From Nocardiopsis sp. N85 (GTDB lineage Bacteria; Actinomycetota; Actinomycetes; Streptosporangiales; Streptosporangiaceae), in contig NZ_JARBUT010000012.1 of NCBI RefSeq assembly GCF_028882275.1, positions 124,001-188,000 of the forward strand: 64,000 bases of DNA, read 5' to 3'. The notes below the pieces were generated by a model. It saw only the letters and a list, made by a program, of their open reading frames with translations. It was not told the DNA's origin and did not search any database. A program made the position numbers and the translations under genes. Of the stretch, positions 52,706 to 61,535 are shown piece by piece (position 1 is the stretch's first letter; each line of letters opens with the position of its first letter).

Positions 52706-53302
52706 ATGGGTGAACTGGTACTGGTCAGGCATGGACAGACCGAGTGGAGCCGCACGCGGCGGCACACCGGGCTCACGGACGTCCCGTTGACGGAGGAGGG
52801 GGAACGTCAGGCGGAGGCGTTGCGGCCGTTGTTGGCCCGGCGCACGATCGGTCGGGTGATCACCAGCCCGCTGGGCCGTGCGGTGCGGACCGCCGCGCTC
52901 GCCGGGCTCGCGGACGCGCGGGTCGCCCCGGACCTGGGGGAGTGGGATTACGGCGGGTACGAGGGGATCACCACCGCCGAGATCCGCGAGGAGCGGCCCG
53001 GCTGGGATCTGTGGCGCGACGGGGTGGTCCCCGGTGGCGCCGACCATCCCGGTGAGCGGGTGGAGGAGGTGGCGGCCCGGGTCGATCGGGTGCTGGCGTC
53101 GTCGGCCGAGGGGGTGGGCGATCCCGGCTCGGACGATGTGGTCCTGGTGGCGCACGGGCATGTGCTGCGGGTGCTCACGGCGCGCTGGCTGGGGCTGGAC
53201 GGCCGGGCGGGGGCGCTGTTCTCCCTGGGCACCGGGGCGGTGTGCACGCTGGGCCGCGAACACGATCGGCCGGTGATCACCTCGTGGAACCTCATGCCCT
53301 GA
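52706..53302 (+). CDS. Histidine phosphatase superfamily protein
   Basis: A 198-residue branch-1 phosphatase. The phosphohistidine motif is LVRHGQTEWS, the Arg of VITSPLGRAVRTA follows, and the second catalytic His is in VVLVAHGHVLRVL. The segment GEWDYGGYEG is typical of phosphoglycerate-mutase-like acid phosphatases. Substrates could be sugar phosphates or nucleotides. The ATG at 52706 lacks a strong ribosome site. Confidence 0.9.
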   Translation: MGELVLVRHGQTEWSRTRRHTGLTDVPLTEEGERQAEALRPLLARRTIGRVITSPLGRAVRTAALAGLADARVAPDLGEWDYGGYEGITTAEIREERPGWDLWRDGVVPGGADHPGERVEEVAARVDRVLASSAEGVGDPGSDDVVLVAHGHVLRVLTARWLGLDGRAGALFSLGTGAVCTLGREHDRPVITSWNLMP

Positions 53303-54020
53303 CCTTCCGCCGACTGAGGCCGGGGGATTCCGACCGCTCCATCGGGTGGTGCTCGGGCGGGTCGCCTCACGGAGGTGGTCGCCCGTTCCAAGACGGGGTC
53401 GGGGGTGCGCGGGAAGGCCGGCCGCGCGTGACGCGGGGGTCCGGAGGACCGGGACGGGGGAGGGACGGATCTCCCACCGACGGTCAGGACCGGACGGATA
53501 CGGCACCGAAGGTGGCTGGTGGCCTGGTGTCGTTTCCCCGGTGAGGGGGCGGTCCTGTCAGGGGTGAGCAGGGGAAACTCGGGGCTCGACGGACCGGAGT
53601 CGACACCCGCGTTCTGTGCGGGGTCGGTTGTTGGTTCAGACGTGAGGCTGACGTCACCGGTTCCTCAGGGGGCCACATGAGGCCACTCTGGAACCTTTTG
53701 CCTCGTGATCCCGTGGAGGACGGGGACGGTCGGGTCCGCTCGTGGACAGGGGACACGAAGGACCCGACCGCCGACGGTCTCCCTCAGGTGAGAGGGGCCG
53801 GATCCGCCGTCGGTTCCCGTGGGGGGACGGCGGAGGATCATGTCGGCGCACCGTGTCCGCAGGGGTACGGTGCGCACACCGTTGGTGGCAGGGCCTTCCA
53901 TGAACGGGGGACATGGAGGACCCCGCCACCTCGGCCCGCCCTCCGCGCGGGGGCTGCCGGAGGGCGAGGCCGACGGTGGCGACGGCACCGGAGGTGATGG
54001 CGCCGCCGCTCGGGGAAGGT
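53303..54020. other. 718-base stretch without a gene
   Basis: No frame on either strand shows normal codon use throughout. The area around 53560-53720 has mildly lower GC, with direct TGAGG...GTGAGG and CCACATGAGGCCAC symmetry but no clear RNA fold. It was checked for tRNA-like ends and a TPsiC box without success. Confidence 0.35.
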
Positions 54021-55166
54021 CTATGCGGCGTTCTCGCGGTCGAGCGCCTCGCCGGGTCTGAGCCCGAAGGGCACGCCGAACCCGGCGAGCCACCCATCGC
54101 GTTCCAGGCGGTCGAAGATCTCCTGGGTGACGTCGTGGTCGGGTGCCGACCGGGGCGGCCAACCGAAGTGCTCGGAGACGGCCGACCAACTGGGGCCGTG
54201 TCCATGGTCGGCCCGGTATCCGTCCACCCAGTGGGCGACCTCGGCAGCGCGCCCGGCGAGCAGGCGGTCGGCGCGTTCGGCGACCGATACGTTCAACGGC
54301 GTGGTGGCCGGGGAGACCCGGGGCGGGGTCGGCGGCGGAGGCGCGGTGGGGGCCAGCCAGGCGGTGGTCTCACCCAGTCGGGCCTCGACGATCGCCCCGT
54401 CGTCGCGGACGGAGACGATCCACTCGATCCGCGCCAGCCATTCCAGGAGTTCGGTGAGCTCGTCGGGGCCGGACAGCGCGCACGCCACGGAGACCTCCAC
54501 CCGGGGGACCCGAATAAGGCCGCCCGGCTCGGCGCGGGCGGCCAGGTAGGTGCCCACGAGACGGAGCCGGTTGGGCTTCTTGCGCATCTTCTTGTGCCCC
54601 ATCGACCGGGCGACCCATCCCGAGGCCCGGGAACGGATCCCCTGTCCGACGTCCCAGGGGTTGCCCTCCACGTCGGGCAGGTCGCACAGGGCCGGGTCGG
54701 AGGGGTGGGAATCGATCACCCGCTCGGGGGTGGTGACCAGCCAGCCCGAGGCGATCAGGTCGCTGAGCGCGGCGTGCGGGTCCTCCAGACGGAGGATGCG
54801 CATGTCCTGACCGAGCAGGTAGACCTTGCCGCGTATCGCACCGCGCAGAGCACAGACGAGGGCGAGGTAACGGCTGTCGGGGTCACCGCCCACCGGTTTC
54901 GAGGCGACGTAGGTCCACACGTCCCGGAGGAAGTCCATCTTGCGGGTGCTGATGGGCAGTTCCCGGTTGGGGTGGGGGGTCGGCGGCGGCGGACCCTCCC
55001 TGCGCCTGGGCGGCTTGGGCGGCCAACCGGGCGGGGTGGTCACACCGTTCTCCTGGCAGCGGACGCATTCCATCGCCGCGGCCAGGTCCGGATTGGGCCT
55101 GTGGAACCGTGGTTGTGGGATCTGATCGGGGGTCGTGGACCCGTCGATCGCGGTGTGCTGCGTCAT
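54021..55166 (-). CDS. Hypothetical protein, possible DNA-binding
   Basis: A 381-residue protein. After a variable Pro/Arg-rich N-terminus with a CVRC pair, a basic core includes MDFLRDVWTYVASKPVGG, ARSMGHKKMRKKPNRLRL and VSVACALSGPDELTELLEWL. The C-terminal segment (WSAVSEHFGWPPRS, VTQEIFDRLERDGWL) looks like a winged helix. It sits downstream of the Cys-rich nuclease-like gene on the same strand (169-base gap) and may belong with it. No family was recognised. Confidence 0.55.
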   Translation of the reverse strand: MTQHTAIDGSTTPDQIPQPRFHRPNPDLAAAMECVRCQENGVTTPPGWPPKPPRRREGPPPPTPHPNRELPISTRKMDFLRDVWTYVASKPVGGDPDSRYLALVCALRGAIRGKVYLLGQDMRILRLEDPHAALSDLIASGWLVTTPERVIDSHPSDPALCDLPDVEGNPWDVGQGIRSRASGWVARSMGHKKMRKKPNRLRLVGTYLAARAEPGGLIRVPRVEVSVACALSGPDELTELLEWLARIEWIVSVRDDGAIVEARLGETTAWLAPTAPPPPTPPRVSPATTPLNVSVAERADRLLAGRAAEVAHWVDGYRADHGHGPSWSAVSEHFGWPPRSAPDHDVTQEIFDRLERDGWLAGFGVPFGLRPGEALDRENAA

Positions 55167-55335
55167 GGCAAGGAGACTAGCGGGATTCGCGTGGGCGGGG
55201 GTCTCCGTCGGTGGGAAAACCGCGGGCGACCCGTAATCCGAATAATCGCTCCCTCAAGCGCTCACATCCGGTATAGGGCGGGCGCCGAAGGCGCCGACCG
55301 CGGGGGTGGGGCGCGGGCGTGCGGGCGGGGCGGGG

Positions 55336-57285
55336 TCACGACGGCGCTCCCTCCTCCCGCTCGGATGCGGGACACCACGGGTGATAGGGACAGGTCCGGC
55401 AGACGGGGCCGGGTGCGGGGGCGTGCACCCGGTCCCGGTGCCAGGGGGCGACCAGGGTGCGGACGGTGCGCTCGGCCGCCGCCAGGACCGGTGGCGAGGC
55501 GGGGTCGACGACGTCGACCCGGGCGCCGTCGGGGGCGAGGACCTCCATCTCCACCGCCGGTTCCGGGCCGGCGGCGATCACCCCCGCGGCGAAGAACAGC
55601 ACCCCCAGCGCGGCCCGCGGATCATCCGCGAAGAGTTCCGGCCCCCGGGCCTCGGGCGGGCCGTCCTCGGCGATCAGGACGGTGCGGTGGACCCAGGAAC
55701 CGCGTCGGTGGTGCAGGACGTCGGCGCGGTGGACGACGAGCACGTCGGCGTCGGTGTCGTCGGCGGTCAGGGTCGGACCGGAGCGCACGTGGTCACCGGC
55801 GGGCAGGTCGCGCAGCGGACAGACGGGGATGTGGGCGGCGAGCATCGCGGCGGCCCGCCGCGCACGGTCGCCGAACAGGCGTCGACCCGCGCAGGCCCAC
55901 CGGGAGGGGTCCACGGGCAGGTCGGCCGGTTCGCAGGCGCGCCGGGGCAGCCGGTCGTGTGCCCGCCGTAACCAGGCCCGGACCACCTCCGCCACCACCC
56001 CCGACCCCCGTCCACCGGAACCGCCGGGACGACAGGGTCCGCCGGGACGGCCGGGCCGCGGACCCTCGTCCGTTTCCGCGCCGTCCACGCGCACGACGTC
56101 GCGACGGGCCCCTCCGGTCCGTCCTTCGACGGTTCCGGACCCGTCCACGCGCACGATGGCCCGTCCGGTGCCACGGCCGGGGGAGCCGGGCGTCTCGGGT
56201 GTGTCCGGGGACGCGGGCGCCGTGTCCGCGCACCCGGGAGGAGGGACGACACCGGCGGCGCTCCCACCGTCGCCGCGATCGGGTGGGGACTGGGGCGGGC
56301 GAGGGGTGATCGTCGGGGGACGGCGGTCGATGACGGCGGGCAGGCCCAGGGCGTGGAAGTGGGCGCGGGCGGGGCAGAGGGCGAACTCGCGGGCGAGGGC
56401 CGGGGACCACGACCGCCGCTCACCGCCGGACGACCCCAGTAGTCCGGGAGCGCGGGGCAGCCGCCCGCAGCCGCGCCGGACCCCGCAGGTCAGGCAATCC
56501 GCACCCGGGGCTCGGGCCCCGCCCACCAGGGCGGCGCGCAACCCCTCGCGTCCCTTGGCGGCGAACAGTTCCCCGGCCTCGTCGGCGGTGCCGTCGAAAC
56601 GGACCGCCGTGGCGCCGTCCAGGCACGACACCTGGATCACCCGCACCCGTTCCGGTGGCCGGCCGCGCCCGCGCATCGGGTAAGGGGCCCCGTCGTGGTA
56701 GCGCCGTGGATCGGCGGCGTAGGCGTCCCGGTCCACCGGCGACCCCGTGGCCAGGACGTAGGCGGCGACCGCGATCCCCGCGTCGGGGGAGAGGGGCCGG
56801 CGCAGGCCTCCCAGGCTCGGCGCCCACAGCTCCCTGACCGGCCCGTCGGTGTAACAGCGCCCCGCGGCGCGCACCTCGTAGGGGCGGCGGTGGCGGGACC
56901 CGGGTTCGGGCATGTACTGGCGCACCCAGAAGTCGCGGACGGGGGTGCGGCCCGTCGTCGCGGCGAGGTGGGCGCGGGCCGCGTGGCGGACCCACGCGCG
57001 CACCCCGTCGTGCACGGCCGGTACCCGTTCGCCCAGCACGGAGATCGCCGGGCGTCCCGGTGCGGGAAGGTGGGCGCAGGCCCGCTCCAACGACCGCCCC
57101 CGGTGTTCGACCAGGTCGAGGACGGCGTTCAGGGCGAGCGCGGGCACCTCGAACGGTCGGTGGGGGGCCGGACCGAGGGCGAGGTCGGCGCGTACCCGGC
57201 GGTGGGCGGGGCAGCCTCCCCGGGCCAGGACGGCGGTGTCGCTGAGGAGTCGGATGACGGGAGGGTGTCCGGTGTCGGTGATCAT
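55336..57285 (-). CDS. Cys-rich protein resembling actinomycete PD-(D/E)XK/Cas4-like proteins
   Basis: A 649-residue protein from the ATG at 57285 (GGAAGG upstream). Two cysteine clusters stand out: DCLTCGVRRGCGRLP in the middle and CRTCPYHPWC close to the C-terminus, spaced like metal- or Fe-S-binding sites of RecB/Cas4-type nucleases. VRVIQVSCLDGATAVRF and ALAREFALCPARAHF resemble actinomycete proteins that pair with helicase-like genes. A low-complexity insert (about residues 325-430) with repeated IVRVDG/VVRVDGA sits between the halves. No intact D-(D/E)-X-K triad could be placed with confidence. It is divergent from the SNF2/SWIM pair. Confidence 0.5.
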   Translation of the reverse strand: MITDTGHPPVIRLLSDTAVLARGGCPAHRRVRADLALGPAPHRPFEVPALALNAVLDLVEHRGRSLERACAHLPAPGRPAISVLGERVPAVHDGVRAWVRHAARAHLAATTGRTPVRDFWVRQYMPEPGSRHRRPYEVRAAGRCYTDGPVRELWAPSLGGLRRPLSPDAGIAVAAYVLATGSPVDRDAYAADPRRYHDGAPYPMRGRGRPPERVRVIQVSCLDGATAVRFDGTADEAGELFAAKGREGLRAALVGGARAPGADCLTCGVRRGCGRLPRAPGLLGSSGGERRSWSPALAREFALCPARAHFHALGLPAVIDRRPPTITPRPPQSPPDRGDGGSAAGVVPPPGCADTAPASPDTPETPGSPGRGTGRAIVRVDGSGTVEGRTGGARRDVVRVDGAETDEGPRPGRPGGPCRPGGSGGRGSGVVAEVVRAWLRRAHDRLPRRACEPADLPVDPSRWACAGRRLFGDRARRAAAMLAAHIPVCPLRDLPAGDHVRSGPTLTADDTDADVLVVHRADVLHHRRGSWVHRTVLIAEDGPPEARGPELFADDPRAALGVLFFAAGVIAAGPEPAVEMEVLAPDGARVDVVDPASPPVLAAAERTVRTLVAPWHRDRVHAPAPGPVCRTCPYHPWCPASEREEGAPS

Positions 57286-57540
57286 GTCCTGCGCCTTCCG
57301 GAGGGGCTTTTCCGGAAATGGTGGCATGGGCGGGGGATCGCCGCCGGAGGCCTGTGGATAACCTTTTCGGTCCCTGCCTCTATCGAATCTCGGGTCGGTC
57401 CGGATCGAAAATCAAAAATCCAGGATCTGTTTTCCCGGATATCCGTTCACCTGCGACGATGCCGTCGGTGTTCGACGGGACCGGGCGCCGGTCGTGGGAA
57501 AGCCCCACGCGGTGCGCGGTGTCCGATCAGACTGGGGCGC

Positions 57541-58398
57541 ATGCTCCAACAGCACATCGTCGAGGGTTTCTGGTTCAACGATCGACTGTACGTGTGGGGA
57601 ATGGACGCCACCCTGCCCCTCGTCACCGATTCCCGTCGCCGTGTGCCGCCCCACCCTTACGCCCTGCCGCCCGAGGACCTGGGGCGGCGCGTGGACGGGG
57701 CGGGAGCGGACACCCCCCGGGTCGCGGTGCTCCACCTGCCCGGATGGCCCCGGCACCCCATGGCCCCGCCCGGTCTGCTCCCCCCGGGGCGGGTCCCCGC
57801 CCAGGTCGCGCCGCCGACCCTGCGCCCGTGGTCGGTGCCGGTACGCGAACTCGACCCGGGAGCGGCGTCGGTCCTGCTGTCCCGGGCCGACGCCCCCTGG
57901 GCCGGCGGGAGCCTGCGTCACCTGGCCGCGCTCTCCCGGAGCGCGCGCGAGCACGCCGGGAACGGGTGCGTCGTGCCCTCCATCCGGTACGAGGAGACCG
58001 TGCGGGTCCGGTGGCGGCCGGTGCTGGCCCCGGCCGGCTTCTCCTGGTTGCGGGAGGCGGCGTCGTCGTCACCACCGTCGTTGCGCGCCCACCACCCCCC
58101 GGAGTCCGATCCGGACCGTGCGGGGGAGGCGGTCGTCACCGACCTGTTGGAGTGCCTGTGCGCGCTCACCGACGTCGCGGTCCGTGATCTCCTGGACCAT
58201 CGTTTCCCCGACCGTCCCGGTGACGGTGACCTCGTCGGGGCCGCCGGGCCGACACGGGAGTGGTTCGTGCGCGCGCACCGCGCGGCGACCGGGGATCTCC
58301 CCTCGGTGACCGCCGCCGCGCCGGTCCTCCCCGGGCGGGGCGTCTCCGTGCCGACCGCCCCCGGGTGCGCGGCGTACGTATCGGACGGTCGACGATGA
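57541..58398 (+). CDS. SNF2-helicase N-terminal domain only
   Basis: A 285-residue protein that begins MLQQHIVEGFWFNDRLYVWG and continues with TLRPWSVPVRELDP, LRHLAALSRSAREHAGNGCVVPS and RVRWRPVLAPAG, followed by an AVVTDLLECLCALTDVAVRDLL helix. This is the accessory N-terminal domain of actinomycete SNF2 (HepA/SWF-SNF) helicases, which normally continues into about 700 residues of ATPase. Here the gene stops before any helicase motif, and its TGA overlaps the next ATG (ATGA). It is either a stand-alone version working with the SWIM protein or the result of an internal deletion. DNA- or RNA-linked function is inferred. Confidence 0.65.
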   Translation: MLQQHIVEGFWFNDRLYVWGMDATLPLVTDSRRRVPPHPYALPPEDLGRRVDGAGADTPRVAVLHLPGWPRHPMAPPGLLPPGRVPAQVAPPTLRPWSVPVRELDPGAASVLLSRADAPWAGGSLRHLAALSRSAREHAGNGCVVPSIRYEETVRVRWRPVLAPAGFSWLREAASSSPPSLRAHHPPESDPDRAGEAVVTDLLECLCALTDVAVRDLLDHRFPDRPGDGDLVGAAGPTREWFVRAHRAATGDLPSVTAAAPVLPGRGVSVPTAPGCAAYVSDGRR

Positions 58399-59114
58399 TC
58401 TGGGGATGCGCCCGGACGGTGGCGTCGTGGGGGCCGGTGGAGCGTGTCGAGACCGGTTGGTTGGACGTGCGCCCCGGGTTGGTCGCGGCCCGGGTGAGCC
58501 CGGGTCGGCGTCACCACTGGGTGACCGTGCGTCACGCCTCGCTGCCCGGACCGGTGCGAGAGCGGATCCTCGGTTCCGTCGCCGCCGATCACGGTCTGCG
58601 CGAGGCGGTGTTGCTCGGGCGGACCCCGGTGGCCCTGGCCGGGGTGTTCGAGCGGCACCGTGCCGTCCTCTTCCCCCGGCATCCTTCGGCGCTCGACGTG
58701 TCCTGCTCGTGTCCTGTCCCGGGGTGCGCCCACGGGCGCGGGGCGGTGACGGAGATGGCGCGGGTCTTCGACGCCGACCCGTACCTGTTGTTGACGTGGC
58801 GGGGCCTCGAACGGGGGGAGCTGCTGCGCCGGGCGGGCCGTTCCCGGGGTGCCCTGTCCGTGCGGTCGGGGCCACCGCCGGTGGCGACGTTCTGGGAACG
58901 GACGGACCCGCCCCCGGCGTGCCCGGTGTGGTCGGGCGACCCCGGCGATCACCGTCCGGCCGGACCGGGCACCGACCGTTGGGCGGGGGCCCAACGGTTC
59001 CTGCGCGGCGCGCCCCCGAACGCGTTGCGTGATGGCCGGAAACCCCTCGCCGTCGGGGATGTCCCGGTGGAACAGCGGGAACGCGAGATCGACAGAGGGG
59101 ATGAACCTACGTAA
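58395..59114 (+). CDS. SWIM zinc-finger protein
   Basis: A 239-residue protein with a SWIM zinc motif, VSCSCPVPGCAHGRGAV (Cys-X-Cys...Cys-X-His), in the usual context followed by VFDADPYLLLTWRG. SWIM proteins in actinomycetes pair with SNF2-type helicases in two-gene units and are thought to bind DNA or proteins. It overlaps the preceding gene by four bases (ATGA), so the two are coupled. The C-terminal third is Pro/Arg-rich and ends EREIDRGDEPT. The pair probably acts together, but with the ATPase domain missing the biochemical role is open. Confidence 0.8.
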   Translation: MIWGCARTVASWGPVERVETGWLDVRPGLVAARVSPGRRHHWVTVRHASLPGPVRERILGSVAADHGLREAVLLGRTPVALAGVFERHRAVLFPRHPSALDVSCSCPVPGCAHGRGAVTEMARVFDADPYLLLTWRGLERGELLRRAGRSRGALSVRSGPPPVATFWERTDPPPACPVWSGDPGDHRPAGPGTDRWAGAQRFLRGAPPNALRDGRKPLAVGDVPVEQREREIDRGDEPT

Positions 59115-59191
59115 AAAGTCACTCACGGTGACGTTTTCGGCGTCTTGGGAGGCGCGGCGAACGCACACGTCTCCCCCTTCGATCATGTTGA

Positions 59192-59686
59192 ATGTCGACC
59201 ATGATCGTGCGTCGAGTACTTCCCGATGAGATGAGCGCCGTCAGCGAGCTGCGGGTGATCGCCTACACGGCCGACGGACTGTTGGATGTCAACCCGGACT
59301 ACGTCGAGACGTTGCGGCTCTTGGGCGCCGACGGCCACGGCGAGGTCCTCGTGGCCGAGGACGACGGTCGTCTGTTGGGGACGATCATGTTCGAACCCTG
59401 GTCACCGCAGAGCGAGGTGGCCCGGGGCGCGGACGAGGCGGAGGTACGGGCGTTCGCGGTGGCGCCCGAGGCGCGAGGCCGGGGTGTGGGGCGCGCGTTG
59501 GTGAACGCGCTGGTGGAACGGGCCCGTGAGGAGGGAGTCTCCCGGCTGCTGCTGTCCACGCAACCGCAGATGCTCTCCGCCCAGTACGTGTACCGGGCCC
59601 GCGGGTTCGTCCCGGTTCCCGAGCGCGACTGGTCGCCCCTGCCCGACGTCGTGTTGTCGACCTACGAGTTGGTGCTCAAGGACTGA
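59192..59686 (+). CDS. GNAT-family acetyltransferase
   Basis: A 164-residue protein with motif A VRAFAVAPEARGRGVGRALV (Q/R-X-X-G-X-G/A), upstream strand VLVAEDDGRLLGTIMF and a C-terminal AQYVYRARGFVPVPERDW that closes the acetyl-CoA site. The substrate is unknown. The ATG at 59192 was kept although an ATG nine bases further is possible; no clear ribosome site is present. A small hairpin lies downstream before the convergent gene. Confidence 0.88.
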   Translation: MSTMIVRRVLPDEMSAVSELRVIAYTADGLLDVNPDYVETLRLLGADGHGEVLVAEDDGRLLGTIMFEPWSPQSEVARGADEAEVRAFAVAPEARGRGVGRALVNALVERAREEGVSRLLLSTQPQMLSAQYVYRARGFVPVPERDWSPLPDVVLSTYELVLKD

Positions 59687-59797
59687 ACGCCGTGGGGGCC
59701 GTGGCGGGGCCGGTCCCCGCCGCGTCCGCGTTCGCCGTGGAACCGCCGACGTGAGGCGGCCGCGTGCGCGGAACCGTCCCGTGGCGGGCGGTCGGGC

Positions 59798-59820
59798 TTT
59801 CCTCCTTCGGAAGGGGGAGG
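59798..59820. terminator. Possible hairpin between convergent genes
   Basis: TTTCCTCC (59798-59805) can pair with GGGGGAGG (59813-59820), allowing wobbles, around CTTCGG-type sequence. It lies between the GNAT stop (59686) and the stop of the minus-strand gene (59876) and resembles the stronger chrA terminator at 38793-38812. Confidence 0.35.
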
Positions 59821-59875
59821 GAGGTCGTGTCCCGTCCGCGTTCGTTCCGGTGTCGTGTGCGTCGCGGTGCCGTGT

Positions 59876-61459
59876 TCACACCGAGCGCGCCCGGCGGGCC
59901 GCCCGGGCCAGGGCCAGCCCCAGTTCCCCGTCGGCCAGGCGGTCCAGGACCGTGTCGGCGGCCGGGTGGTCGGACGACCGTACGGAACGGATGAAGTGTT
60001 CGGCGTGGGGGGACAACCGTTCGCGGTCCCGGACGGGCAGCGGCAGGCCCGCCTCCACCAGCACGGCGTAGTCGTCCAGCAGGGCCCACGCCGTGGGACG
60101 TGAGGTCGGTGGTTCCTCACCGGTCGCACGCAGGCGCCGTACCCATCCGCCGAGCACGGGGTGGTCCAGGTGGGGGCGCAGGGTCGTCTCCGGATCGACC
60201 CCCAGCCGGGCGAGCAGTTCGGTGACGTTCCTGCGGCGGTGCCAGGCCCCGGGGGCGGTGGAGGCCTCCAGCAGGGCGCCGGCGGCGGTGTCGGGATCCC
60301 GCCCCTCGATCCACCTGTGCAGGAGGTCCCCGGTGTCCGTCGGACGCCCCTCCTCGATCAGGGAGAGCACCTCGTGGGCGTCCATGTCGGTGATCGCCCG
60401 GGTCACCCGCACCGGGACGCCGACCCGTCGGAGCCGGCGCACCACGCAGTGGTCGCCCAAGCGGCCGATCCGGAATCCTCCGTCGGTCCGGTGGACCGCC
60501 TTGAGGTCGGCCAGGAGTTCCAGGGCGACGCGCACCCGCTCTTCGTCGATCCCGTCCCTGCCCCGGTAGGCGGCGGTGATCTGGCGGGGGGTGCGCTCCC
60601 GGCCCATGAGGAACAGATCGGTGAGCGTCAACAGGGCGATGGTGCCGTGTTCGGCCGTCATCGCGGGCAGCGCGTCGGCCCAGGCGTCGGCGACCGCTCC
60701 GGGGACACCGGCCGACCAGGCGTAGGCGGCGCGTCCGGCCAGGACCCGGGTGTAGGTGGTGCGCAGCAGACGCGCGGAGCGGGCGACGGAGAACAGGTGG
60801 TCGATCTCGGCCGGTGACGCCTCCAGGTGGGCCGCGGCGGCCGGCACGTCCTCGGCGCACAGCGCGTCGCGGCCCTCGGAATCGGGGCGCAGCAGCCGGC
60901 CCCGATCGACCCAGACGGTCAGCCGGGCGGCATCGGCCAGCGTGCGGCACTGACGTGCGGCGTCGTCCAGATCGCTCGGTTCGGCGGGGGCGACCGGTCG
61001 CGGCGGTGTGCCGTCGAGCCGGTCCAGGAGCGGTTCGGCGCCCGCGGGGGCGGGGGCGGGCTCGCGGTCCCCTCCCACGGTCAGGTCGACCTCCTCGATG
61101 GCGGACCGGAGGCGGCGAGGGCTCTCGTCCGAGACCAGACCGCCCTGGTCCACCAGGTGATCGCACCAGGCCAGCCAGGTGGAGCGGAGCACAGCGGTGT
61201 CGCGGAGCGCACCGGGGTGGCGGCGGCCGTCGGGGCGCGCGCCGGCGCGCACGACGCGGGCGACCTCGTGCACGTCGTCCACGTACCAGTCCCCGGGCTC
61301 GGGCGCGCCGAGCTCCAGGTGCGCGGTGAGCAGCAGGGCCAGAGCGTCGGCGTCCGGTACGGGACCGGTGCCGGCGTCCCGCGCCCAATCGAGGCATCCC
61401 CGCACAGCGGAGGCGATGCCCTGCGTCACCGTCTCCCCACCGAAAGTCGTGGTACTCAC
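59876..61459 (-). CDS. Large hypothetical protein, leaderless start
   Basis: A 527-residue, mostly helical soluble protein. TACCCT (plus 61466-61471, read on the minus strand) lies six bases before the GTG at 61459 without a ribosome site, a leaderless pattern. Segments such as GSEGRDALCAEDVPAAAAHL, RRLRRVGVPVRVTRAITDM and LLDDYAVLVEAGLPLPV show no known motif. It may contain winged-helix units in the middle (ITAAYRGRDGIDEERVRVAL). Similar proteins are found across actinomycetes, function unknown. It is upstream of nothing on its strand and convergent with the GNAT gene. Confidence 0.6.
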   Translation of the reverse strand: MSTTTFGGETVTQGIASAVRGCLDWARDAGTGPVPDADALALLLTAHLELGAPEPGDWYVDDVHEVARVVRAGARPDGRRHPGALRDTAVLRSTWLAWCDHLVDQGGLVSDESPRRLRSAIEEVDLTVGGDREPAPAPAGAEPLLDRLDGTPPRPVAPAEPSDLDDAARQCRTLADAARLTVWVDRGRLLRPDSEGRDALCAEDVPAAAAHLEASPAEIDHLFSVARSARLLRTTYTRVLAGRAAYAWSAGVPGAVADAWADALPAMTAEHGTIALLTLTDLFLMGRERTPRQITAAYRGRDGIDEERVRVALELLADLKAVHRTDGGFRIGRLGDHCVVRRLRRVGVPVRVTRAITDMDAHEVLSLIEEGRPTDTGDLLHRWIEGRDPDTAAGALLEASTAPGAWHRRRNVTELLARLGVDPETTLRPHLDHPVLGGWVRRLRATGEEPPTSRPTAWALLDDYAVLVEAGLPLPVRDRERLSPHAEHFIRSVRSSDHPAADTVLDRLADGELGLALARAARRARSV

Positions 61460-61535
61460 GGTTTCAGGGTAACCGCGCCCCTCACCGCCGGAGACGGGAA
61501 CGCCGAAATCGCGTCGGAGCCCCACCCCGAGACGG

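Noticed and set aside
53560-53720. Possible tRNA or structured RNA in the gene-free gap
   Set aside because: A GGTTCAGAC string suggested a T-loop, but no acceptor stem, anticodon arm or CCA-like end could be paired.
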